This document shows positions 7,624 through 20,642 of a stretch of 64,000 nt of DNA, piece by piece. Both the position numbers and the translations under genes were made by a program. Origin of the DNA: Hyphomicrobiales bacterium. Its GTDB lineage: Bacteria > Pseudomonadota > Alphaproteobacteria > Rhizobiales > Rhizobiaceae. The stretch covers positions 61,721 to 125,720 of the forward strand of contig UBZP01000021.1 in the NCBI GenBank assembly GCA_900469965.1, written 5' to 3'. The stretch's first letter is position 1. Every line of letters starts with the position of its first letter. The notes beneath the pieces were generated by a model. The model ran no database searches. It was not told the origin of the DNA and saw only the letters and a list, made by a program, of their open reading frames with translations.

Positions 7624-8724
7624 ATGTCCGTTCGTCGATTGGCCGATGAGGCCGTGCAGCCCGCAAGCTTCGCCTTCTCCAAGGAGAATGCGGACTGGGC
7701 GTTGGCAACGATCAACAAGTACCCGAAGGGCCGCGAGCAGTCGGCCGTCATCCCGCTTCTGATGCGGGCGCAGGAACAGGACGGCTGGGTCACCAAGGCC
7801 GCGATCGAGAAGGTCGCCGAGATGCTCGGCATGGCCTATATCCGCGTTCTCGAAGTGGCGACCTTCTACACCCAGTTCCAGCTGAAGCCGGTCGGAACGC
7901 GCGCCCACGTCCAGGTCTGCGGCACCACGCCCTGCATGCTGCGCGGCGCCGAGGACCTGATCAAGGTCTGCAAGAGCAAGATCAACGCCGAGCCCTTCGA
8001 GCTGAATGCCGACGGCACGCTGTCGTGGGAAGAGGTCGAGTGCCAGGGCGCCTGCGTCAACGCGCCGATGGTGATGATCTTCAAGGACAGCTTCGAGGAC
8101 CTGACCCCGGCCCAGCTCGAGGAGATCATCGATCGCTTCGAGGCGGGCGAGGGCGCAAGCGTCAAGCCCGGCCCGCAGGTCGACCGCATCTACTCCGCCC
8201 CGATCGGCGGCCTGACGTCGCTGACCGATCCGGATCCGGCGCCGGCGAAGCCGGCCGCCAAGCGCAGCGAGAAGGCTGCCGAGGCAGCCGTCAGCACGCC
8301 GCCGTCGAACGCCGGCCGTGCCAAGACCGCAGCCGAGGAGACCAACCCGGCCCTGAAGACGCCGGCGACCGCCAAGGCGGAAGCCGCGGCGAACGCCAAG
8401 GTCAAGGGCGACACGCGCGCCGAGGGCGGCAAGCCGTCGCTGGAGGACAAGAACCGTCCGGCCGGCATCGAGCGCCCCGCCGCTCCCGACGACCTCAAGC
8501 TGATCTCCGGCGTCGGCCCGAAGATCGAGGGCACGCTGCACGAGCTCGGCATCTTCACCTATGCGCAGGTCGCCGCCTGGAAGAAGGCGGAGCGCGAATG
8601 GGTGGACGGATACCTCAATTTCAAGGGCCGCATCGAGCGGGACGACTGGGTCAAGCAGGCCAAGGCGCTCGCCAAGGGCGGCGAAGCGGAATACATCCGC
8701 GTCTTCGGCAAGAAGCCGCGCTGA
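7624..8724 (+). CDS. nuoE: NADH-quinone oxidoreductase subunit E with C-terminal helix-hairpin-helix extension
   Basis: A 366-residue protein, about twice the usual NuoE length. Residues 1-170 are the 24-kDa thioredoxin-like subunit with the N1a [2Fe-2S] ligands Cys99, Cys104, Cys140 and Cys144. Residues about 190-285 are a low-complexity Ala/Lys/Pro linker. The last 80 residues ([22 protein letters not shown] ... [14 protein letters not shown]) form a helix-hairpin-helix domain of COG3743 type. The same domain ends the 245-residue protein at 10044-10781. The extension is known in rhizobial NuoE; its role is unknown. NuoE and NuoF form the NADH module. Confidence 0.95.
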   Translation: MSVRRLADEAVQPASFAFSKENADWALATINKYPKGREQSAVIPLLMRAQEQDGWVTKAAIEKVAEMLGMAYIRVLEVATFYTQFQLKPVGTRAHVQVCGTTPCMLRGAEDLIKVCKSKINAEPFELNADGTLSWEEVECQGACVNAPMVMIFKDSFEDLTPAQLEEIIDRFEAGEGASVKPGPQVDRIYSAPIGGLTSLTDPDPAPAKPAAKRSEKAAEAAVSTPPSNAGRAKTAAEETNPALKTPATAKAEAAANAKVKGDTRAEGGKPSLEDKNRPAGIERPAAPDDLKLISGVGPKIEGTLHELGIFTYAQVAAWKKAEREWVDGYLNFKGRIERDDWVKQAKALAKGGEAEYIRVFGKKPR

Positions 8725-8734
8725 AAGGTGAAAC

Positions 8735-10039
<1,305 letters not shown>

Positions 10040-10043
10040 GGCG

Positions 10044-10781
10044 ATGACGAAGCCGGCAGGACAGGAAGCTCAGGCAACCGTGGTCCCGCCGGCGACAGCC
10101 GCGAGCGACGATCCGTTTGGATTGGCGCCCTGGCTGAAGGAAATGCCGCACGTGGCGATCCCGCCGCTGATGGCGCATCCGGTGGCCGCGATGGCTGCGG
10201 CGACCGCGATCGGTTTCGGCTTCACCAGCCAGCTGGCCGGCGCCGTCATCGGGGCGATGCAGGGCAGCGCCGAGCGGATGAAGGCGGTGCTCGACGAGGC
10301 CGCAAGGGGCGAGGGGCGGATGCCGCGGCAACCCGGTCCGGCCGCTCCGGAAAGCGCCCAGGCAGGGGCAGGCGCCGGCGGCGTTGCCACAAGGCCCGCT
10401 CCGAAGCCGGAGGGGCCGCCGGCGGGGAGCGGTGCGGTTCCGGCTGCGGCGCGCGCGGGCAGGGTGCGGGCGGCGACGGAAGGGAAGAAGGCGGCCGGCA
10501 CGGAACTTCGTCCGCCGGTTGCGAAATCGGAAAGACCGGCAACGGTTCGGAAAGGTTCCGGGCCTAAGGCCGGCAAGGCCGACGACCTGAAGGCGATTTC
10601 GGGCGTCGGGCCGAAGCTGGAGCAGGCGCTGAACGGCAAGGGGATTTTCCGCTTTGCCGAAATCGCCCGTTGGACCGGCGCGGACGTGGAGAAGATCGAA
10701 GCCGAGCTCGGCCTCGACGGGCGGATCGCCCGCGACGGCTGGGTGGAGCAGGCAAGGGCGCTGGCGAAGGCGAAGGGCTGA
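10044..10781 (+). CDS. Complex I operon protein with COG3743-like helix-hairpin-helix C-terminus
   Basis: A 245-residue protein. Residues about 25-70 (DPFGLAPWLKEM ... AAATAIGFGFTSQLAGAVIGAM) resemble a short membrane-associated or phasin-like helical region, followed by an Ala/Pro/Lys-rich linker. The end, DDLKAISGVGPKLEQALNGKGI ... DGWVEQARALAKAKG, is a paralogue of the NuoE C-terminal domain. It is tightly linked (4 bp) to nuoF and precedes nuoG. It is a typical rhizobial insertion in the nuo operon, annotated elsewhere only as hypothetical. It may be a supernumerary subunit or an assembly factor; this is inference from position. Confidence 0.85.
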   Translation: MTKPAGQEAQATVVPPATAASDDPFGLAPWLKEMPHVAIPPLMAHPVAAMAAATAIGFGFTSQLAGAVIGAMQGSAERMKAVLDEAARGEGRMPRQPGPAAPESAQAGAGAGGVATRPAPKPEGPPAGSGAVPAAARAGRVRAATEGKKAAGTELRPPVAKSERPATVRKGSGPKAGKADDLKAISGVGPKLEQALNGKGIFRFAEIARWTGADVEKIEAELGLDGRIARDGWVEQARALAKAKG

Positions 10782-10864
10782 AGGCCCGGCCGGAGGCGGC
10801 AGACAGGAACTGAAGCAGGCGGCAGGCGCGAAGGGCGCGACCGCCGGCAAGGGACAGGGCGCTG

Positions 10865-10882
10865 GCACGGCGCAAGCCGTGC
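10865..10882 (+). other. GNRA-tetraloop hairpin in the leader of nuoG
   Basis: A perfect 7-bp stem GCACGGC/GCCGTGC closed by a GCAA loop, 21 bp before the nuoG start. There is no T-run, so it is not a terminator. It may stabilise or process the polycistronic mRNA. Confidence 0.45.
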
Positions 10883-10903
10883 ATCGAAAGCGGGAAGACG
10901 GAT

Positions 10904-12982
10904 ATGGCAAAACTGAAAGTCGACGGAAAAGAGATCGAGGTTCCGGATCATTTCACGCTGTTGCAGGCGTGCGAGGAGGCCGGCGCCGAGGTTCCGCGCT
11001 TCTGTTTCCACGAGCGGCTGTCGGTCGCCGGCAACTGCCGCATGTGCCTCGTCGAGGTGAAGGGCGGCCCGCCGAAGCCGGCGGCCTCCTGCGCCATGGG
11101 CGTGCGCGACCTGCGCCCCGGCCCGAACGGCGAGCCGCCGGAAGTCTTCACCACCACGCCGATGGTCAAGAAGGCCCGCGAAGGCGTGATGGAGTTCCTG
11201 CTGATCAACCATCCGCTCGACTGCCCGATCTGCGACCAGGGCGGCGAATGCGACCTGCAGGACCAGGCGATGGCCTTCGGCATCGACAGTTCGCGCTATC
11301 AGGAAAACAAGCGCGCGGTCGAGGACAAGTACATCGGCCCGCTCGTCAAGACGATCATGAACCGCTGCATCCACTGCACGCGCTGCGTCCGTTTCACCAC
11401 GGAAGTCGCCGGCATCAGCGAGCTCGGCCTGATCGGCCGCGGCGAGGATGCGGAGATCACCACCTATCTCGAGCAGGCGATGACCTCGGAGCTGCAGGGC
11501 AACGTCGTCGACCTCTGCCCGGTCGGCGCGCTGACCTCCAAGCCCTTCGCCTTCACCGCGCGTCCGTGGGAGCTGAACAAGACCGAATCGATCGACGTCA
11601 TGGACGCCGTCGGCTCGGCGATCCGCGTCGACACCCGCGGCCGCGAAGTGATGCGCGTCCTGCCGCGCGTCAACGAGGACATCAACGAGGAGTGGATCTC
11701 CGACAAGACGCGCTACATCTGGGACGGCCTGAAGACCCAGCGCCTCGACCGCCCCTACGTCCGCAAGGACGGCCGCCTGCAGCCGGCGAGCTGGGCCGAA
11801 GCCTTCGCCGCCGTCAAGGCTGCCGTCTCCGGCAAGGCGGGCGAGCGGATCGGCGCGATCGCCGGCGACCTCGCCTCGGTGGAGGAAATGTATGCGCTGC
11901 GCGAGCTGATGGCCTCGCTCGGCTCGAAGAACATCGACTGCCGCCAGGACGGCACGGTGCTGCACCCGGCGTTCGGCCGCGCCAGCTACCTGTTCAACCC
12001 GACGATCGCCGGCATCGAGCAGGCGGACGCGCTCCTCATCGTCGGCGCCAATCCGCGCATCGAGGCTGCGGTGCTGAACGCCCGCATCCGCAAGCGCTGG
12101 CGCATGGATGGCTTCCCGATCGCGGTCATCGGCGAACAGGCCGAACTGCGCTACGGCTATGAATATCTCGGCGCAGGCCCCGATACGCTCGCCGATCTCG
12201 TCGCCGGTAACGGCGCCTTCCTCGAGACGCTGAAGAACGCGAAGAACCCGATGATCATCGTCGGCCAGGGCGCGCTGTCGCGCACCGACGGCCAGGCGGT
12301 GCTCGCCAACGTCCTGAAGCTCGCCGACGCCGTCGGCGCGATCACCGCCGACTGGAACGGCCTCGGCATCCTGCACACCGCGGCCGCCCGCGTCGGCGGC
12401 CTCGACCTCGGCTTCGTGCCGGGCGAGGGCGGCAAGGCGGCAGCCGAGATGCTGACCGACACCGACGTGCTCTTCCTGCTCGGCGCCGACGAGATGGATT
12501 TTGCGAAGAAGACCGCCTTCACCGTCTATATCGGCTCGCACGGCGACAACGCGGCTCATGTCGCAGACGTCATCCTGCCGGGTGCTGCCTACACCGAGAA
12601 GTCCGGCACCTGGGTCAACACCGAGGGCCGCGTCCAGATGGGCAACCGCGCCGGCTTCGCGCCGGGCGAGGCCCGCGAGGACTGGGCGATCCTGCGCGCG
12701 CTCTCCGACGTGCTCGGCAAGAAGCTGCCCTTCGATTCGCTGGCGCAGCTGCGCGCCAGGCTCTATGCCGCCCATCCGCATTTCGCCGGCGTCGACGCGA
12801 TTGCCGTGGGCGACAGTGGCCAACTTGCGGCGCTTGCGAAAAAAGGCGGGAAGATGACGAAATCCGGGTTTGCGTCTCCCGTCAAAGACTTCTATTTGAC
12901 GAACCCGATAGCGCGCGCCTCCGCGGTCATGGCCGAATGCTCGGCACTGGCCCGCAACAACTTCAAAGCCGCGGCGGAATAA
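10904..12982 (+). CDS. nuoG: NADH-quinone oxidoreductase subunit G (75 kDa)
   Basis: A 692-residue subunit that carries three iron-sulfur clusters. N1b [2Fe-2S] ligands are Cys34, Cys45, Cys48 and Cys63; N5 uses His103, Cys107, Cys110 and Cys116 ([14 protein letters not shown]); N4 uses Cys155, Cys158, Cys161 and Cys205. The remainder is a molybdopterin-oxidoreductase-like domain without cofactor. The extra E. coli-type N7 cysteines are not seen, as expected for alphaproteobacteria. A 122-bp gap separates it from the preceding gene and contains a GCAA-tetraloop hairpin. Confidence 0.98.
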   Translation: MAKLKVDGKEIEVPDHFTLLQACEEAGAEVPRFCFHERLSVAGNCRMCLVEVKGGPPKPAASCAMGVRDLRPGPNGEPPEVFTTTPMVKKAREGVMEFLLINHPLDCPICDQGGECDLQDQAMAFGIDSSRYQENKRAVEDKYIGPLVKTIMNRCIHCTRCVRFTTEVAGISELGLIGRGEDAEITTYLEQAMTSELQGNVVDLCPVGALTSKPFAFTARPWELNKTESIDVMDAVGSAIRVDTRGREVMRVLPRVNEDINEEWISDKTRYIWDGLKTQRLDRPYVRKDGRLQPASWAEAFAAVKAAVSGKAGERIGAIAGDLASVEEMYALRELMASLGSKNIDCRQDGTVLHPAFGRASYLFNPTIAGIEQADALLIVGANPRIEAAVLNARIRKRWRMDGFPIAVIGEQAELRYGYEYLGAGPDTLADLVAGNGAFLETLKNAKNPMIIVGQGALSRTDGQAVLANVLKLADAVGAITADWNGLGILHTAAARVGGLDLGFVPGEGGKAAAEMLTDTDVLFLLGADEMDFAKKTAFTVYIGSHGDNAAHVADVILPGAAYTEKSGTWVNTEGRVQMGNRAGFAPGEAREDWAILRALSDVLGKKLPFDSLAQLRARLYAAHPHFAGVDAIAVGDSGQLAALAKKGGKMTKSGFASPVKDFYLTNPIARASAVMAECSALARNNFKAAAE

Positions 12983-13001
12983 GCGCGAGGGAATAGGCAC
13001 T

Positions 13002-14045
13002 ATGGACGCTTTCATTACGAGCTATGTTTGGCCCGCGGTCATCATGATCGCCCAGTCGCTGCTGCTGCTGGTCGCGCTGCTGCTCTTCATCGCCTATATC
13101 CTCCTGGCCGACCGCAAGATCTGGGCCGCCGTCCAGCTGCGCCGCGGCCCGAACGTCGTCGGTCCCTGGGGGCTGTTCCAGTCGTTCGCCGACCTTCTGA
13201 AGTTCGTCTTCAAGGAGCCGGTGATCCCGGCGACCGCGAACAAGACGATCTTCCTGCTGGCGCCGCTCGTCTCCGTGACGCTGGCGCTCGCCACCTGGGC
13301 GGTGATCCCGCTGAATGCGAACTGGGTGATCGCCAACATCAACGTCGGCATCCTCTACGTCTTCGCGATCTCCTCGCTCGAGGTCTACGGCATCATCATG
13401 GGCGGCTGGGCTTCGAACTCGAAGTACCCGTTCCTCGGCGCCCTGCGCTCGGCTGCGCAGATGGTCTCCTACGAGGTCTCGATCGGCTTCGTCATCGTCA
13501 CCGTGCTTCTGTGCGTCGGCTCGCTGAACCTGACCGACATCGTCGATGCGCAGCGCAACGGCATCGGCACGATGATCGGCCTGCCGGGCTCGTTCCTCGA
13601 CTGGCACTGGCTGGCGCTGTTCCCGATGTTCGTGATCTTCTTCATCTCGGCGCTGGCCGAGACGAACCGCCCGCCCTTCGACCTGCCGGAAGCCGAATCC
13701 GAGCTCGTCGCCGGCTTCATGGTCGAATACGGCTCGACGCCGTACATGATGTTCATGCTCGGCGAGTATGCCGCCATCTGCCTGATGTGCGCGCTGACGA
13801 CGATCCTGTTCCTCGGCGGCTGGCTGCCCCCGGTCGACGTCTGGTTCCTCAACTGGGTTCCCGGCATCATCTGGTTCGTGCTGAAGGCCGGTTTCGTCTT
13901 CTTCATGTTCGCGATGGTGAAGGCCTTCGTGCCGCGCTACCGCTACGACCAGCTGATGCGGCTGGGCTGGAAGGTCTTCCTGCCGCTGTCGCTCGCCATG
14001 GTCGTGATCGTTGCATTCGTGCTGAAGCTCACCGGGGCCGCCTGA
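13002..14045 (+). CDS. nuoH: NADH-quinone oxidoreductase subunit H
   Basis: A 347-residue polytopic subunit (about eight hydrophobic spans) that forms the proximal end of the membrane arm and one wall of the quinone channel. Family signs are [22 protein letters not shown] and the acidic loop [28 protein letters not shown], whose glutamates link quinone reduction to proton movement. It sits 19 bp after nuoG. Confidence 0.98.
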   Translation: MDAFITSYVWPAVIMIAQSLLLLVALLLFIAYILLADRKIWAAVQLRRGPNVVGPWGLFQSFADLLKFVFKEPVIPATANKTIFLLAPLVSVTLALATWAVIPLNANWVIANINVGILYVFAISSLEVYGIIMGGWASNSKYPFLGALRSAAQMVSYEVSIGFVIVTVLLCVGSLNLTDIVDAQRNGIGTMIGLPGSFLDWHWLALFPMFVIFFISALAETNRPPFDLPEAESELVAGFMVEYGSTPYMMFMLGEYAAICLMCALTTILFLGGWLPPVDVWFLNWVPGIIWFVLKAGFVFFMFAMVKAFVPRYRYDQLMRLGWKVFLPLSLAMVVIVAFVLKLTGAA

Positions 14046-14082
14046 TGGTGCCCCCACGTTTCAGCAGCATTGGAGCTCTGTA

Positions 14083-14574
14083 ATGGCCAGTCTGTCGCAA
14101 GCCGTCAATTCGCTGTTCCTGAAGGAATTCGTCGGCGCCTTTTTCCTGTCGATGCGTTATTTCTTCCGGCCGAAGGCGACGCTGAACTATCCCTTCGAGA
14201 AGGGCCCGGTATCGCCGCGCTTCCGCGGCGAGCACGCGCTGCGCCGCTATCCGAACGGCGAGGAACGCTGCATCGCCTGCAAGCTGTGCGAGGCGATCTG
14301 TCCGGCGCAGGCCATCACCATCGAGGCCGGCCCGCGCCGCAACGACGGCACGCGCCGCACGGTGCGTTACGACATCGACATGGTGAAGTGCATCTATTGC
14401 GGTTTCTGCCAGGAGGCCTGCCCGGTCGACGCCATCGTCGAGGGGCCGAACTTCGAGTTCGCCACCGAGACCCGCGAGGAACTCTACTACGACAAGCAGC
14501 GGCTGCTGGATAACGGCGACCGCTGGGAGCGGGAGATCGCCCGCAACATCGCAATGGATTCGCCCTACCGCTGA
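14083..14574 (+). CDS. nuoI: NADH-quinone oxidoreductase subunit I (23 kDa, two [4Fe-4S])
   Basis: A 163-residue ferredoxin-like subunit carrying clusters N6a and N6b. The two CxxCxxCxxxCP motifs are Cys63/66/69/73 and Cys103/106/109/113. The N-terminus contains the amphipathic helix ([19 protein letters not shown]) that lies along the membrane. It is separated by 141 bp from nuoJ, the largest gap inside the operon apart from the inserted element. Confidence 0.98.
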   Translation: MASLSQAVNSLFLKEFVGAFFLSMRYFFRPKATLNYPFEKGPVSPRFRGEHALRRYPNGEERCIACKLCEAICPAQAITIEAGPRRNDGTRRTVRYDIDMVKCIYCGFCQEACPVDAIVEGPNFEFATETREELYYDKQRLLDNGDRWEREIARNIAMDSPYR

Positions 14575-14715
14575 GCGGTCGGGCAGGGAACTGCCGCCCG
14601 AAGGGGGCGACGGACATCGAACGCTTGAAATCTGCCCGGTGGCGCGCCCGCCGGGCTTCGACGGAAGGGACAGGCGCAGCGCCGGTCTCTCCCGGGGAAG
14701 AAAAAAGGCACCAAC

Positions 14716-15330
14716 ATGGGTCTGCAGGCTCTCTTTTTCTATCTGTTCGCCTTCGTGGCGGTGGCGTCCGCCTTCATGGTGATCGCGGCGAAGAACCCGG
14801 TTTATTCCGTGCTGTTCCTCATCGTCACATTCTTCAATTCGGCGGGCCTGTTCCTCCTGACCGGCGCCGAGTTCCTGGCGATGATCCTGCTGGTCGTCTA
14901 TGTCGGCGCGGTCGCGGTGCTCTTCCTCTTCGTCGTGATGATGCTGGACATCGACTTCGCGGCGCTCCGCTCGGGCATCATCGAGCATGCCCCGGTCGGC
15001 GCGCTGGTCGGCCTGGTGCTGGCGGTCGAGCTGATCATCGTCATCGGCGGCTCCACGCTGTCGCCGGAGATCGCCAGCCACGCGGCGCATCCGATCCCGC
15101 CGGTGGCCGAGCGGACCAACACCGCAGCCCTCGGCGACGTGCTCTACACGAACTACGTCTACTTCTTCCAGATCGCCGGCCTGGTGCTTCTGGTGGCCAT
15201 GATCGGTGCGATCGTGCTGACGCTGCGCCACCGCGAGAACATCAAGCGGCAGAACATCTCGGTGCAGGTCGCCCGCACCCCGGCGACCGCGGTCGAGGTC
15301 ATCAAGGTCAAACCGGGGCAGGGGCTCTGA
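14716..15330 (+). CDS. nuoJ: NADH-quinone oxidoreductase subunit J
   Basis: A 204-residue membrane subunit with five hydrophobic spans. Family signs are KNPVYSVLFLIVTFFNSAGLFLLTGAEFLAMILLVVYVGAVAVLFLFVVMMLD, including the third-helix glycine-rich stretch that carries the pi-bulge in known structures. The start ATG at 14716 follows AAGGCACC. Its 3' end is 28 bp before nuoK. Confidence 0.97.
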   Translation: MGLQALFFYLFAFVAVASAFMVIAAKNPVYSVLFLIVTFFNSAGLFLLTGAEFLAMILLVVYVGAVAVLFLFVVMMLDIDFAALRSGIIEHAPVGALVGLVLAVELIIVIGGSTLSPEIASHAAHPIPPVAERTNTAALGDVLYTNYVYFFQIAGLVLLVAMIGAIVLTLRHRENIKRQNISVQVARTPATAVEVIKVKPGQGL

Positions 15331-15358
15331 GGCGCGCTGGACTTAAGGAATTCGCATC

Positions 15359-15667
15359 ATGGAAATCGGTATTTCCCACTATCTGACGGTCAGCGCCATC
15401 CTCTTCACGCTCGGCGTCTTCGGCATCTTCATCAACAGGAAGAACGTCATCATCATCCTGATGTCGATCGAACTGATCCTGCTTGCCGTCAACATCAACA
15501 TGGTGGCCTTCTCGGCCTTCCTGAACGACATCGTCGGCCAGGTGTTCGCGCTGTTCATCCTGACGGTCGCCGCCGCTGAAGCCGCGATCGGTCTTGCAAT
15601 ACTCGTCGTCTTCTACCGCAACCGCGGCTCGATCGCCGTGGAAGACGTCAACGTGATGAAGGGTTGA
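15359..15667 (+). CDS. nuoK: NADH-quinone oxidoreductase subunit K
   Basis: A 102-residue, three-span subunit related to MrpC. The two conserved membrane glutamates of the proton path are visible in [15 protein letters not shown] and [13 protein letters not shown]. It has standard length and lies 6 bp before nuoL. Confidence 0.97.
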   Translation: MEIGISHYLTVSAILFTLGVFGIFINRKNVIIILMSIELILLAVNINMVAFSAFLNDIVGQVFALFILTVAAAEAAIGLAILVVFYRNRGSIAVEDVNVMKG

Positions 15668-15673
15668 TCGGTC

Positions 15674-17671
15674 ATGGATACCATCATCAAGGCTATCGTC
15701 TTCCTGCCGCTGATCGGCTTTCTGATCGCCGGCCTCGGCGGCAACACGATCGGCGCCAAGGCGTCCGAATTCGTCACCACCGGCTTCATGATCATCGCCT
15801 GCGCGCTGTCCTGGCTCGTCTTCTTCCAGGTGGCGCTCGGCCATGAGGAGATGTTCAAGGTGTCGGTGATGCGCTGGATCCAGTCCGGCAGCTTCGACGC
15901 CGAATGGGCCTTCCGCGTCGACACGCTGACGGCGGTGATGTTCGTCGTCGTCAACACGGTGTCGATGCTCGTGCATGCCTATTCGATCGGCTACATGCAC
16001 CACGATCCGCATCGGCCGCGCTTCTTCGCCTATCTGTCGCTGTTCACCTTCGCGATGCTGATGCTGATCACGTCGGACAATCTCCTGCAGATGTTCTTCG
16101 GCTGGGAAGGCGTGGGTCTGGCGTCCTACCTGCTGATCGGCTTCTGGTTCAAGAAGCCGTCGGCGAATGCCGCCGCCATGAAGGCGTTCATCGTCAACCG
16201 CGTCGGCGACTTCGGCTTCGCGCTCGGCATCTTCACGGTGTTCTACCTGTTCGGCTCCGTCAGCTTCGAGACGATCTTCGCCACGGCTGCGAGCTACCTG
16301 CCGGCGGAAGGGGCTGCAGATGCGGCCGAACCCGTCATCACCCTGTTCGGCATGCATCTCGACAAGGCGAACGCCCTGACCGCCGCCTGCCTGCTGCTCT
16401 TCATGGGCGCGATGGGCAAGTCGGCGCAGTTCCTGCTGCACACCTGGCTTCCGGACGCGATGGAAGGCCCGACCCCGGTCTCGGCGCTCATCCATGCCGC
16501 GACCATGGTCACCGCCGGCGTCTTCCTCGTCGCGCGCATGTCGCCGCTGTTCGAACTGTCGCCGGATGCGCTCACCGTCGTCACCGTCATCGGCGCGATC
16601 ACCGCCTTCTTCGCCGCCACCGTCGGCCTGGTGCAGAACGACATCAAGCGCGTGATCGCCTACTCGACCTGCTCGCAGCTCGGCTACATGTTCGTGGCGC
16701 TGGGCGTCGGCGCCTATGGCGCGGCGATCTTCCACCTGTTCACGCACGCCTTCTTCAAGGCGCTGCTGTTCCTTGGCGCCGGCTCGGTGATCCACGCCGT
16801 CGACGGCGAGCAGGACATGCGCTACATGGGCGGACTTCGCACCCATATCCCGATCACCTTCTGGATGATGACGATCGGCACGCTGGCGCTGACAGGCGTC
16901 GGCATTCCGGGCACGATCATCGGCTTCGCCGGCTTCTTCTCCAAGGACGCGATCATCGAGAGCGCCTTCGCCTCGCACAGCACGGTTTCGGGCTTTGCCT
17001 TCACCCTTCTGGTGATCGCGGCCCTGTTCACCAGCTTCTATTCCTGGCGCCTGGCCTTCATGACTTTCTTCGGCAAGCCGCGCGCTTCGTCCGACGTCAT
17101 GCACCATGTGCATGAATCGCCGGCGATCATGCTGGTGCCGCTGTACCTCCTCGCCGTCGGCGCGATCTTTGCCGGCGTGATGTTCCACGACTTCTTCTTC
17201 GGCCACCATTACGTCGAGTTCTGGAAGGGCGCGCTGTTCACCGGTCCGGAGAACGAGCTGCTCGAGGAATATCACCACGTGCCGCTGTGGGTGAAGTGGA
17301 GCCCGTTCGCGGCCATGGCGCTCGGCCTGTTCACCGCCTGGTTCATGTACATCCGTCGCCCGGACCTGCCGAAGTACCTGGCGGACCAGCATCGCGGCCT
17401 GTACCAGTTCCTCCTGAACAAGTGGTACTTCGACGAGCTGTACGACTTCCTGTTCGTGCGTCCGGCGCTCTGGATCGGCCGCCTGTTCTGGAAGGGCGGT
17501 GACGGCGCCGTCATCGACGGCCTCGGCCCGAACGGGGTCGCAGCGCGCGTCCTCGACGTGACCGACCGCGTGGTCCGCCTGCAGACCGGTTACCTTTATC
17601 ACTATGCCTTTGCGATGCTGCTCGGAATTGCGGCGCTCGTAACCTGGATGATGCTCGGGAGTTCCTTCTGA
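15674..17671 (+). CDS. nuoL: NADH-quinone oxidoreductase subunit L (antiporter-like)
   Basis: A 665-residue distal membrane subunit with about 16 spans and the long lateral helix at the C-terminus. Antiporter-family signs are [65 protein letters not shown] (key Lys/His) and [18 protein letters not shown]. The stop overlaps the nuoM start (TGATG). Confidence 0.98.
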   Translation: MDTIIKAIVFLPLIGFLIAGLGGNTIGAKASEFVTTGFMIIACALSWLVFFQVALGHEEMFKVSVMRWIQSGSFDAEWAFRVDTLTAVMFVVVNTVSMLVHAYSIGYMHHDPHRPRFFAYLSLFTFAMLMLITSDNLLQMFFGWEGVGLASYLLIGFWFKKPSANAAAMKAFIVNRVGDFGFALGIFTVFYLFGSVSFETIFATAASYLPAEGAADAAEPVITLFGMHLDKANALTAACLLLFMGAMGKSAQFLLHTWLPDAMEGPTPVSALIHAATMVTAGVFLVARMSPLFELSPDALTVVTVIGAITAFFAATVGLVQNDIKRVIAYSTCSQLGYMFVALGVGAYGAAIFHLFTHAFFKALLFLGAGSVIHAVDGEQDMRYMGGLRTHIPITFWMMTIGTLALTGVGIPGTIIGFAGFFSKDAIIESAFASHSTVSGFAFTLLVIAALFTSFYSWRLAFMTFFGKPRASSDVMHHVHESPAIMLVPLYLLAVGAIFAGVMFHDFFFGHHYVEFWKGALFTGPENELLEEYHHVPLWVKWSPFAAMALGLFTAWFMYIRRPDLPKYLADQHRGLYQFLLNKWYFDELYDFLFVRPALWIGRLFWKGGDGAVIDGLGPNGVAARVLDVTDRVVRLQTGYLYHYAFAMLLGIAALVTWMMLGSSF

Positions 17672-19182
17672 TGACCGATTGGCCGATTCTTTCCGCGGTC
17701 ACCTTTCTTCCGCTGGTCGGCGTGGCGCTGCTGCTCCTGACCCGCGAGGACAGCCCCTATGGGCGGCGGAACATCCTGAACGTGTCGCTGCTGACGACGG
17801 TCTTCACCTTCATCCTGTCGCTCTTCGTCTGGATCGGCTTCGACTATTCGAACCCGGGCTTCCAGATGATCGAGCAGCATGAATGGCTCGGCACCGGCAT
17901 CGCCTACTATCTCGGCGTCGACGGCATCTCCATGCTGTTCGTCATCCTGACGACCTTCCTGATGCCGTTCTGCGTGCTCGCGAGCTGGAACTCGATCGAA
18001 AAGCGCCTGAAGGAATACATGATCGCCTTCCTCATCCTGGAAGTGTTCATGGTCGGCGTCTTCGTCTCGCTCGACATCGTGCTGTTCTACGTCTTCTTCG
18101 AGGCGGGCCTCATCCCGATGTTCATCATCATCGGCGTCTGGGGCGGCAAGGACCGCGTCTATGCGAGCTACAAGTTCTTCCTCTATACGCTGCTCGGCTC
18201 GGTGCTGATGCTGCTCGCCATCATGGCGATGTACTGGCAGGCCGGCACCACCAGCATTCCCGAACTGCTCGCCTACAACTTCCCGCGCCAGATGCAGACC
18301 TGGCTGTGGCTCGCCTTCTTCGCCTCGTTCGCGGTGAAGATGCCGATGTGGCCGGTCCACACCTGGCTGCCCGACGCGCACGTGCAGGCGCCGACGGCCG
18401 GTTCGGTCATCCTGGCGGGCATCCTCTTGAAGCTCGGCGGCTACGGCTTCCTGCGCTTCTCGCTGCCGATGTTCCCGCTGGCCTCGGACTATTTCGCGCC
18501 CTTCGTCTTCACGCTCTCCGTCGTCGCCATCATCTACACCTCGCTGGTGGCGCTCGTGCAGGAAGACATCAAGAAGCTGATCGCCTATTCGTCGGTGGCG
18601 CACATGGGCTACGTCACCATGGGCATCTTCGCCGCCAACGAGCAGGGCGTGCAGGGCGCCTTGTTCCAGATGCTCTCGCACGGCATCGTCTCCGGCGCGC
18701 TCTTCCTCTGCGTCGGCGTCGTCTATGACCGCCTGCACACCCGCGAGATCGCAGCCTATGGCGGGCTCGCCAACAACATGCCGAAATACGCGGTGGCCTT
18801 CATGATCTTCACGATGGCGAACGTCGGCCTTCCAGGCACGTCGGGCTTCATCGGCGAAATCACCACGCTGCTCGGCGGCTTCCAGGCCAACACCTGGGTC
18901 GCGTTCTTCGCCACCACCGGCGTCGTGCTGTCGGCCGCCTATGCGCTGTGGCTCTATCGTCGGGTGATCTTCGGCCCGCTGGAGAAGGAAAGCCTCAAGG
19001 CGCTGCTCGACCTTTCGGGCCGCGAGAAGGCGATCCTCTATCCGCTGGTGATCCTGACGATCTTCTTCGGCATCTATCCGGCGCCCGTCTTCGACGCCAC
19101 GGCGGCCTCGGTCGACGCGCTCCTCAACAACTACACCGCGGCCCTCGAAGCGGCGCAATCCGTTGCGCTCTCGGCGAACTGA
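17671..19182 (+). CDS. nuoM: NADH-quinone oxidoreductase subunit M (antiporter-like)
   Basis: A 503-residue proton-pumping membrane subunit. The motifs [73 protein letters not shown] and [13 protein letters not shown] are intact, including the functional Glu and Lys. It is coupled to nuoL by a 1-base overlap and lies 17 bp before nuoN. Confidence 0.98.
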   Translation: MTDWPILSAVTFLPLVGVALLLLTREDSPYGRRNILNVSLLTTVFTFILSLFVWIGFDYSNPGFQMIEQHEWLGTGIAYYLGVDGISMLFVILTTFLMPFCVLASWNSIEKRLKEYMIAFLILEVFMVGVFVSLDIVLFYVFFEAGLIPMFIIIGVWGGKDRVYASYKFFLYTLLGSVLMLLAIMAMYWQAGTTSIPELLAYNFPRQMQTWLWLAFFASFAVKMPMWPVHTWLPDAHVQAPTAGSVILAGILLKLGGYGFLRFSLPMFPLASDYFAPFVFTLSVVAIIYTSLVALVQEDIKKLIAYSSVAHMGYVTMGIFAANEQGVQGALFQMLSHGIVSGALFLCVGVVYDRLHTREIAAYGGLANNMPKYAVAFMIFTMANVGLPGTSGFIGEITTLLGGFQANTWVAFFATTGVVLSAAYALWLYRRVIFGPLEKESLKALLDLSGREKAILYPLVILTIFFGIYPAPVFDATAASVDALLNNYTAALEAAQSVALSAN

Positions 19183-19199
19183 CGACGGGATCATCCGAC

Positions 19200-20642
19200 A
19201 TGACTGCTGAAATCCTCCTTTCCAGCCTTCAGCTCTCGACGCCCGAGGTCATTCTGGCGCTGGGTGCGATGGCGCTGCTGATGATCGGCGTGTTCTCCGG
19301 CGAGCGGTCGTCCACGACCGTCACCGGCCTGGCCGTGGCGCTGCTCATCATCGCCGGCCTCTGGCTGGTGCTGCGGGGCGGCGAGGGCGTCGGCTATGGC
19401 GGCGCATTCGTTTCCGACCCGTTTGCCCGGTTCATGAAGATCCTGACCCTGATCGGCTCGATCACCGCCATGGTGATGACGGTCGGCCATGCCCGCTCGC
19501 AGCAGCTCGACCGGTTCGAGTTCCCGGTTCTTTTGGTGCTCGCGACGCTCGGCATGATGCTGATGATCTCGGCCAACGACCTTCTGTCGCTCTACCTGTC
19601 GCTGGAACTGCAGTCGCTGGCGCTCTACGTCGTCGCCGCGATCAACCGCGACAGCGTGCGCTCCACCGAGGCGGGCCTGAAGTACTTCGTGCTCGGCGCG
19701 CTGTCGTCGGGCATGCTGCTCTACGGCATGTCGCTGGTCTACGGCTTCACCGGACACACCGGCTTCCAGGAGATCGCATCGGCGCTGACGGCCGACGGCC
19801 GTTCGCTCGGCCTCGTCTTCGGCCTGGTGTTCGTTCTCGCCGGCCTGGCCTTCAAGATCTCGGCTGTGCCGTTCCACATGTGGACGCCGGACGTCTATGA
19901 GGGCGCGCCGACGCCGGTGACGGCCTTCTTCGCCGCCGCCCCGAAGGTTGCCGCCATGGCCATGCTGGTGCGCATCGTCATCGACGCCTTCGAGCCGGTG
20001 GTCGCCGACTGGCAGCAGATCATCGTCTTCATCTCGATCGCCTCGATGCTGCTCGGCTCGTTCGCCGCGATCGGCCAGAAGAACATCAAGCGCCTGATGG
20101 CCTATTCCTCGATCGGCCACATGGGCTATGCCCTCGTCGGTCTCTCGGCGGGCTCGATGGCCGGCGTGCGCGGCGTGGCGCTCTACATGCTGATCTACAT
20201 GGTCATGACGCTCGGCACCTTCGCCTGCATCCTGGCGATGCGCCGCCGCGAGGGGGGCAATGTCGAGGCGGTCGACGATCTCGCCGGCCTGTCGACGACC
20301 AATCCGTTCATGGCGAGCGTGCTGACGGTGATGATGTTCTCGCTGGCAGGCATTCCGCCGCTGGCCGGCTTCTTCGCCAAGTACTTCGTCTTCATGGCCG
20401 CGATCGAGGCGCATCTCTATGCGCTGGCGATCATCGGCGTGCTGTCGTCCGTCGTCGGTGCCTACTATTACCTGCGCATCGTCAAGGTGATGTGGTTCGA
20501 CGCCGCGACCGACGAGTTCGCCCGCACGCCGGGTGAACTGAAGCTCGTCTTCGGCGTCGCGGGCCTGTTCGTGGCCGGCTACGTGCTGATCGGCGGGCCG
20601 ATCGGCGATGCGGCGGAAGCCGCCGCGCGGACCTTCTTTTGA
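19200..20642 (+). CDS. nuoN: NADH-quinone oxidoreductase subunit N (antiporter-like)
   Basis: A 480-residue membrane subunit that closes the nuo gene set. Signs are [74 protein letters not shown] and [16 protein letters not shown]. The ATG at 19200 gives a normal N-terminus; an upstream reading overlaps nuoM without homology. Its stop overlaps the birA start (TTGA), so birA is probably translationally coupled to complex I synthesis. Confidence 0.97.
   Translation: MTAEILLSSLQLSTPEVILALGAMALLMIGVFSGERSSTTVTGLAVALLIIAGLWLVLRGGEGVGYGGAFVSDPFARFMKILTLIGSITAMVMTVGHARSQQLDRFEFPVLLVLATLGMMLMISANDLLSLYLSLELQSLALYVVAAINRDSVRSTEAGLKYFVLGALSSGMLLYGMSLVYGFTGHTGFQEIASALTADGRSLGLVFGLVFVLAGLAFKISAVPFHMWTPDVYEGAPTPVTAFFAAAPKVAAMAMLVRIVIDAFEPVVADWQQIIVFISIASMLLGSFAAIGQKNIKRLMAYSSIGHMGYALVGLSAGSMAGVRGVALYMLIYMVMTLGTFACILAMRRREGGNVEAVDDLAGLSTTNPFMASVLTVMMFSLAGIPPLAGFFAKYFVFMAAIEAHLYALAIIGVLSSVVGAYYYLRIVKVMWFDAATDEFARTPGELKLVFGVAGLFVAGYVLIGGPIGDAAEAAARTFF

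Noticed and set aside
15308..17602. A long open frame on the minus strand opposite nuoK/nuoL (and similar ones opposite other nuo genes, proS, dnaE and trkH)
   Set aside because: Their products are dominated by Arg, His, Asp and Glu with no hydrophobic core or motif, as expected for the shadow frame of high-GC genes; the opposite strands encode clear subunits.
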